Below, piece after piece: positions 6,110 to 6,180 of a DNA stretch of 6,180 nucleotides; the stretch's first letter is position 1; each line of letters begins with the position of its first letter. Origin of the DNA: an uncultured Clostridia bacterium (GTDB lineage: Bacteria > Bacillota > Clostridia > Oscillospirales > Acutalibacteraceae); contig CAMNHG010000080.1 of the NCBI GenBank assembly GCA_946539105.1, forward strand, positions 1 to 6,180, read 5' to 3'. The notes under the pieces were generated by a model. The model was not told the origin of the DNA and did not search any database. It was given only the letters and a program-made list of their open reading frames with translations. The translations under genes were made by a program, and so were the position numbers.

Positions 6110-6180
6110 AAGTAGACAATCTTTACGGTCTATTTTCCGCAATACTGCGTTGTCGTCCTTGCAAGGCGTCTCCGTTGTAT
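6110..6180. other. Right-edge sequence: possible end of a dispersed repeat or neighbouring feature
   Basis: Base composition changes from very AT-rich (6027-6109) to mixed here. The stretch contains a perfect 10-bp palindrome CCTTGCAAGG (6157-6166). The minus strand has a frame open in from the edge and ending at a TAG at 6100-6102, but it has no recognisable domain and runs into the promoter region, so a real gene end is doubtful. The string around TGCGTTGTCGTCCTTGCAAG feels familiar as clostridial intergenic repeat DNA; that is recollection only. Confidence 0.3.

Overview
The window looks like chromosomal DNA of a gut or rumen Firmicute of the Ruminococcus/Oscillospiraceae type. The grounds are a secreted BspA-like leucine-rich-repeat protein carrying a type I dockerin, a PadR regulator linked to a HAAS-domain membrane protein, a clostridial-type Tex protein, Shine-Dalgarno-led starts, and intergenic repeats of a kind common in these genomes. 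The family assignment is inference from gene content; no rRNA or other taxonomic marker is present.

Layout. Positions 1-1803 (+) hold the C-terminal ~600 codons of Tex, an S1-domain nucleic-acid-binding protein; its N-terminus lies outside the window. Positions 1804-1981 separate two convergent genes and hold a hairpin-forming 'GATCCTTCGC...AGGATGACAG' element, three degenerate 19-bp tandem units, and a strong rho-independent terminator. Everything from 1982 to 6014 is on the minus strand and reads as one likely operon. In transcription order it has a HAAS-domain five-TM protein with a large outer domain (6014-4680), a short PadR repressor starting at the very next base (4679-4353), a small membrane-anchored protein of unknown function (4337-3771), and, after a 52-bp gap, an exported LRR-dockerin protein (3718-1982). 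A good sigma-A-type promoter (TTGACA, 17 bp, TATTCT) lies upstream at 6058-6086, with small palindromes over its -10 and beside its -35. The last ~70 bp (6110-6180) contain no complete gene and may be the edge of a dispersed repeat or of a neighbouring feature.

How the genes may work together (inference). The HAAS protein and PadR form a known Firmicute regulatory pair. Here the order is the reverse of the usual PadR-first arrangement. The membrane protein and the small anchored protein seem to share a C-terminal motif in their outer domains (SDLSKFNIRRVD versus SDLEVLNICRFD). The simplest model is a self-regulated envelope module: two related membrane proteins display ectodomains outside the cell, PadR controls the promoter, and the last gene exports an LRR protein that can dock onto a cohesin-bearing scaffold. 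No transporter ATPase or permease is present in the window.
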